Below are positions 62,391 to 64,000 of a DNA stretch of 64,000 bases, one piece after another. This DNA comes from Prevotella sp. UBA2809 (lineage in GTDB: Bacteria; Bacteroidota; Bacteroidia; Bacteroidales; Bacteroidaceae). The number at the start of each line of letters is the position of its first letter. The first letter of the stretch is position 1. Position numbers and translations under genes: made by a program. Below the pieces are notes generated by a model. It saw only the letters and a program-made list of their open reading frames with translations. It was not told where the DNA came from and made no database searches. The DNA lies in assembly GCA_002351725.1 (NCBI GenBank), contig DEHD01000017.1, forward strand, positions 9,627 through 73,626, in the 5' to 3' direction.

Positions 62391-62866
62391 TATTTCATAT
62401 TAGGCACAATATCGCTCAGTGCTTCTACCACCTGCTGATGTTTTACGCCTTCTTTAATTACAATAAATATAGTGTCATCACCAGCAATGGTGCCCAGAAT
62501 TTCTGGCACATCGCTGTTGTCGATATTCCAAGCAATCGAACTTGCATAACCTGGACGGGTTTTGATGATACCCATGTTACCCGAGAAGTTGATGCTGATA
62601 AAGCCTGGAACTCTCATCATCTCGCGGATGCTGTTTGGAGTGCTTACTCTCTTGTACATCGTCTCGTTGGGCAGTACATAGACGTAATTACCGCTCATCG
62701 AAGCGGCTTTGGCTACCTTTAGTTGCTTAAGGTCGCGGCTAAGTGTAGCCTGGGTTAACTTGAAGCCCTCCTTCTGCAAGGCGTTCAATAACTCGTCCTG
62801 ACTTCCTAACTGCTGACTTGATATAATCAGTCTCAGCGCTTCTAATCTATTGGTCTTTACTTTCAT
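62390..62866 (-). CDS. argR: Arginine repressor
   Basis: At 158 residues it has the standard length. The N-terminal winged helix contains the recognition motif LTQATLSRDLKQLKV. The C-terminal oligomerisation and arginine-binding domain contains the conserved GTIAGDDTIFIV. It represses arginine biosynthesis genes when arginine is plentiful. It is the first gene of the argR-GNAT-argG-argC-argD-proC run, so it probably controls its own transcript. An inverted repeat overlaps its promoter. Confidence 0.95.
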   Translation of the reverse strand: MKVKTNRLEALRLIISSQQLGSQDELLNALQKEGFKLTQATLSRDLKQLKVAKAASMSGNYVYVLPNETMYKRVSTPNSIREMMRVPGFISINFSGNMGIIKTRPGYASSIAWNIDNSDVPEILGTIAGDDTIFIVIKEGVKHQQVVEALSDIVPNMK

Positions 62867-62888
62867 CTCAGTATATTTATTCAGAAAT

Positions 62889-62920
62889 CGGTTGCAAAAT
62901 TATACAAAATTTCGCAACCG
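62889..62920 (-). promoter_or_regulatory. argR promoter with overlapping inverted repeat (candidate operator)
   Basis: The -7 box TAATTTTG (62895-62902, minus) is 29 bp before the ATG. It lies within an inverted repeat CGGTTGCAAAATT (62889-62901) / AAATTTCGCAACCG (62907-62920), with 12 of 13 pairs matching. A second element TATGAATATATTTGCA (62931-62946) partly resembles ARG boxes. Repressor binding is inferred. Confidence 0.5.
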
Positions 62921-62950
62921 ACCAAATATTTATGAATATATTTGCAAAAA

Positions 62951-63553
62951 TTACCGCTTCATATCGAATCCTACGCGTACTCCATCGTAATTTTTGCTCA
63001 AATCGCCTATTGTTTGCAGGTCTTTGTTGCCGCTCATTGCCGACATGGTCTGCAGTACAGTGAGCAGTTTCTTAGCCTCGAATAATATTGAGATGCCGTT
63101 AGCCTCCTTTTTGGCGTAGCAGTTCACCGAGAGCAATAGTCCTTTAAGGGTGATCTTCTGCGAAGCCTCGTCGAAGGTGTAGTTGCCGCTGAATGGTGTT
63201 CCTGCTATTTTTGACGAGAAAGTTCCGTCTTCTTTGAAAGTGATATAGGTGTTGCTCTCTGATATCTTCACCTGCTGATAGTAGGGAAGGAGCTTTTGCT
63301 CAATCTGAACGGCTGCAACCTCGCCACCAGCCTTTGCCAAAAGATTCTTGCTGGTGAATGCGCATCCAGGGCCAGAGTATTTCCACGTGGCAATCAGATT
63401 TTGCGCCTTAACCTTGTCAAGACCGATCACACTTGAAATTGCATTTACCACACCTGTGCCATTTGTCATAGCGCCTAACACCTGACTCATATTGCCGCAA
63501 CTTGCCATCGTTAAGCAAGCAAAAGCAGCAAAACCTAAAATCACTTTCTTCAT
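62951..63553 (-). CDS. DUF4923-like lipoprotein
   Basis: The 200-residue protein has a lipoprotein signal (LTMASC, cysteine about residue 19), a helical stretch rich in small residues (20-50), then a lipocalin-like beta region (LIATWKYSGPGCAFTSKNLL, YITFKEDGTFSSKIAGTPFS, YTFDEASQKITLKG). This matches the DUF4923 family of Bacteroidales as I remember it. Function is unknown. It is transcribed toward argR with a 75-bp gap and has a TAACTTTG promoter 43 bp upstream. Confidence 0.75.
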   Translation of the reverse strand: MKKVILGFAAFACLTMASCGNMSQVLGAMTNGTGVVNAISSVIGLDKVKAQNLIATWKYSGPGCAFTSKNLLAKAGGEVAAVQIEQKLLPYYQQVKISESNTYITFKEDGTFSSKIAGTPFSGNYTFDEASQKITLKGLLLSVNCYAKKEANGISILFEAKKLLTVLQTMSAMSGNKDLQTIGDLSKNYDGVRVGFDMKR

Positions 63554-63595
63554 ATCCTTATTTTATTTTAGATTAATTTATTTCGTTTGGTGCTG

Positions 63596-63603
63596 CAAAG
63601 TTA
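63596..63603 (-). promoter_or_regulatory. Bacteroidetes -7 box (TAACTTTG) for the DUF4923 gene
   Basis: The minus strand reads AAAGTAACTTTGCAGCACC, 43 bp before the start codon. Confidence 0.6.
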
Positions 63604-63619
63604 CTTTAATTATTTTAAA

Positions 63620-63706
63620 CCCCAAAACTTTTTGGGGGAATTTTGTGTTCTTATTAATCCTTTCGTTAAAGGACTGCTGTCCTTTAGTCAAAGGACGACA
63701 GTCCTT
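63620..63706. repeat. Hairpins upstream of the rRNA promoter
   Basis: CCCCAAAA / TTTTGGGG (63620-63637) is a small hairpin. Two palindromes, AAGGACTGCTGTCCTT (63669-63684) and AAGGACGACAGTCCTT (63691-63706), follow and can also pair with each other except for two bases. No gene was seen here. They may insulate the rRNA promoter or bind a regulator. Confidence 0.6.
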
Positions 63707-63829
63707 CGGTAGGAGGATTATATCCATCTCCCTATATATTATATAATAAGGTGTACATATTTTTGAGATTGACCGAAATCAAGAGGTGCATAAAAAACAC
63801 CCTAAAAATGAAAATTTCTATAGAAAAGT

Positions 63830-64000
63830 TTTGGTAGCTCAAAAAAAAACCGTACCTTTGCACCCGCAAATCAGGAACACCACCTGACAAGCAAACAAAA
63901 AGAAAGAGTTCTTTGAAAGATTTACATAGACAGAAGTAGTACAAGAAGCGAGTACTTTTCGAAGTACTTGGGTAAAAGAACAAACCGTTTCAATTTCTTG
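63830..64000 (+). promoter_or_regulatory. rRNA operon promoter and leader (16S gene expected beyond window)
   Basis: A -33 TTTG (63830-63833), a 19-bp gap and -7 TACCTTTG (63853-63860) form a near-ideal promoter. The leader then has GTTCTTTGAAAGA (63908-63920), similar to the boxA antitermination element found before Bacteroidetes 16S genes, and a hairpin AGTACTT-TTCG-AAGTACT (63951-63968). No coding frame is present. The 16S start itself is not in the window, so the assignment is inferred. Confidence 0.65.

Overview
The window looks like a chromosomal segment of a Bacteroidales bacterium, most likely a Prevotella-like gut or rumen species. The evidence is: Bacteroidetes promoters (-7 box TAnnTTTG, often with a -33 TTTG/TTG about 20 bp upstream), tandem SusC/SusD pairs, a hybrid two-component regulator of the HTCS type, an N-succinyl-ornithine-type carbamoyltransferase, few Shine-Dalgarno sequences, and many gene pairs that are typical neighbours in this order. 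Species cannot be fixed from this sequence alone.

Region 1 (1-12.1 kb) is housekeeping. It holds the end of pta followed by ackA (acetate/ATP production), a small secreted protein, a KDG-type sugar kinase, and a minus-strand block efp-glycosyltransferase-radC-DUF59-lpxH-like. After these come rpmH and a plus-strand envelope operon: PASTA protein-rluD-ddl-acyltransferase-NigD-like lipoprotein.

Region 2 (12.1-46.9 kb) is a large polysaccharide utilisation region. From left to right it contains a GH31 alpha-xylosidase, a cupin lipoprotein, a broken GH9/GH5 junction, GH2, two GH26 mannanases, an IPT/TIG surface glycan-binding lipoprotein, two SusC/SusD pairs (one susD frameshifted), GH27, the HTCS regulator, GH97, GH3 and GH9. 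A threonine aldolase and a fused two-domain esterase follow. The enzyme set fits galactomannan/galactoglucomannan (GH26, GH27, GH97, esterase) mixed with beta-glucan/xyloglucan activities (GH9, GH5, GH3, GH31, GH2). The binding and import genes form one transcript (31775 down to 21024, ended by a hairpin). GH26-GH26-GH2 form a second with its own promoter and terminator. A 759-bp direct repeat of the GH9 3' end brackets the core of this locus at 15054-15812 and 41820-42578.

Region 3 (47-63.6 kb) is an arginine/proline biosynthesis region on the minus strand. argR, a GNAT acyltransferase, argG, argC, argD and proC lie together. A LolA-like protein, a cupin regulator, an acyl-CoA synthetase, YraN, proB and proA follow. 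Then come a TPR/SpoIIE phosphatase, argF' and a TPR sensor-kinase-like protein that lacks the phospho-accepting histidine. Downstream of argR's divergent side is a DUF4923-type lipoprotein.

The right edge (63.8-64 kb) carries a strong promoter, a boxA-like element and a tetraloop hairpin. This looks like the leader of an rRNA operon whose 16S gene would begin just beyond the window.

The most noteworthy observations are the repeat-bounded carbohydrate locus with its GH9/GH5 chimeric junction, the 4-bp TTAT duplication that breaks susD, the histidine-less kinase with two degenerate H-boxes, the tandem esterase fusion, and several unusual intergenic repeats. No CRISPR array, transposase, prophage or tRNA gene was recognised.
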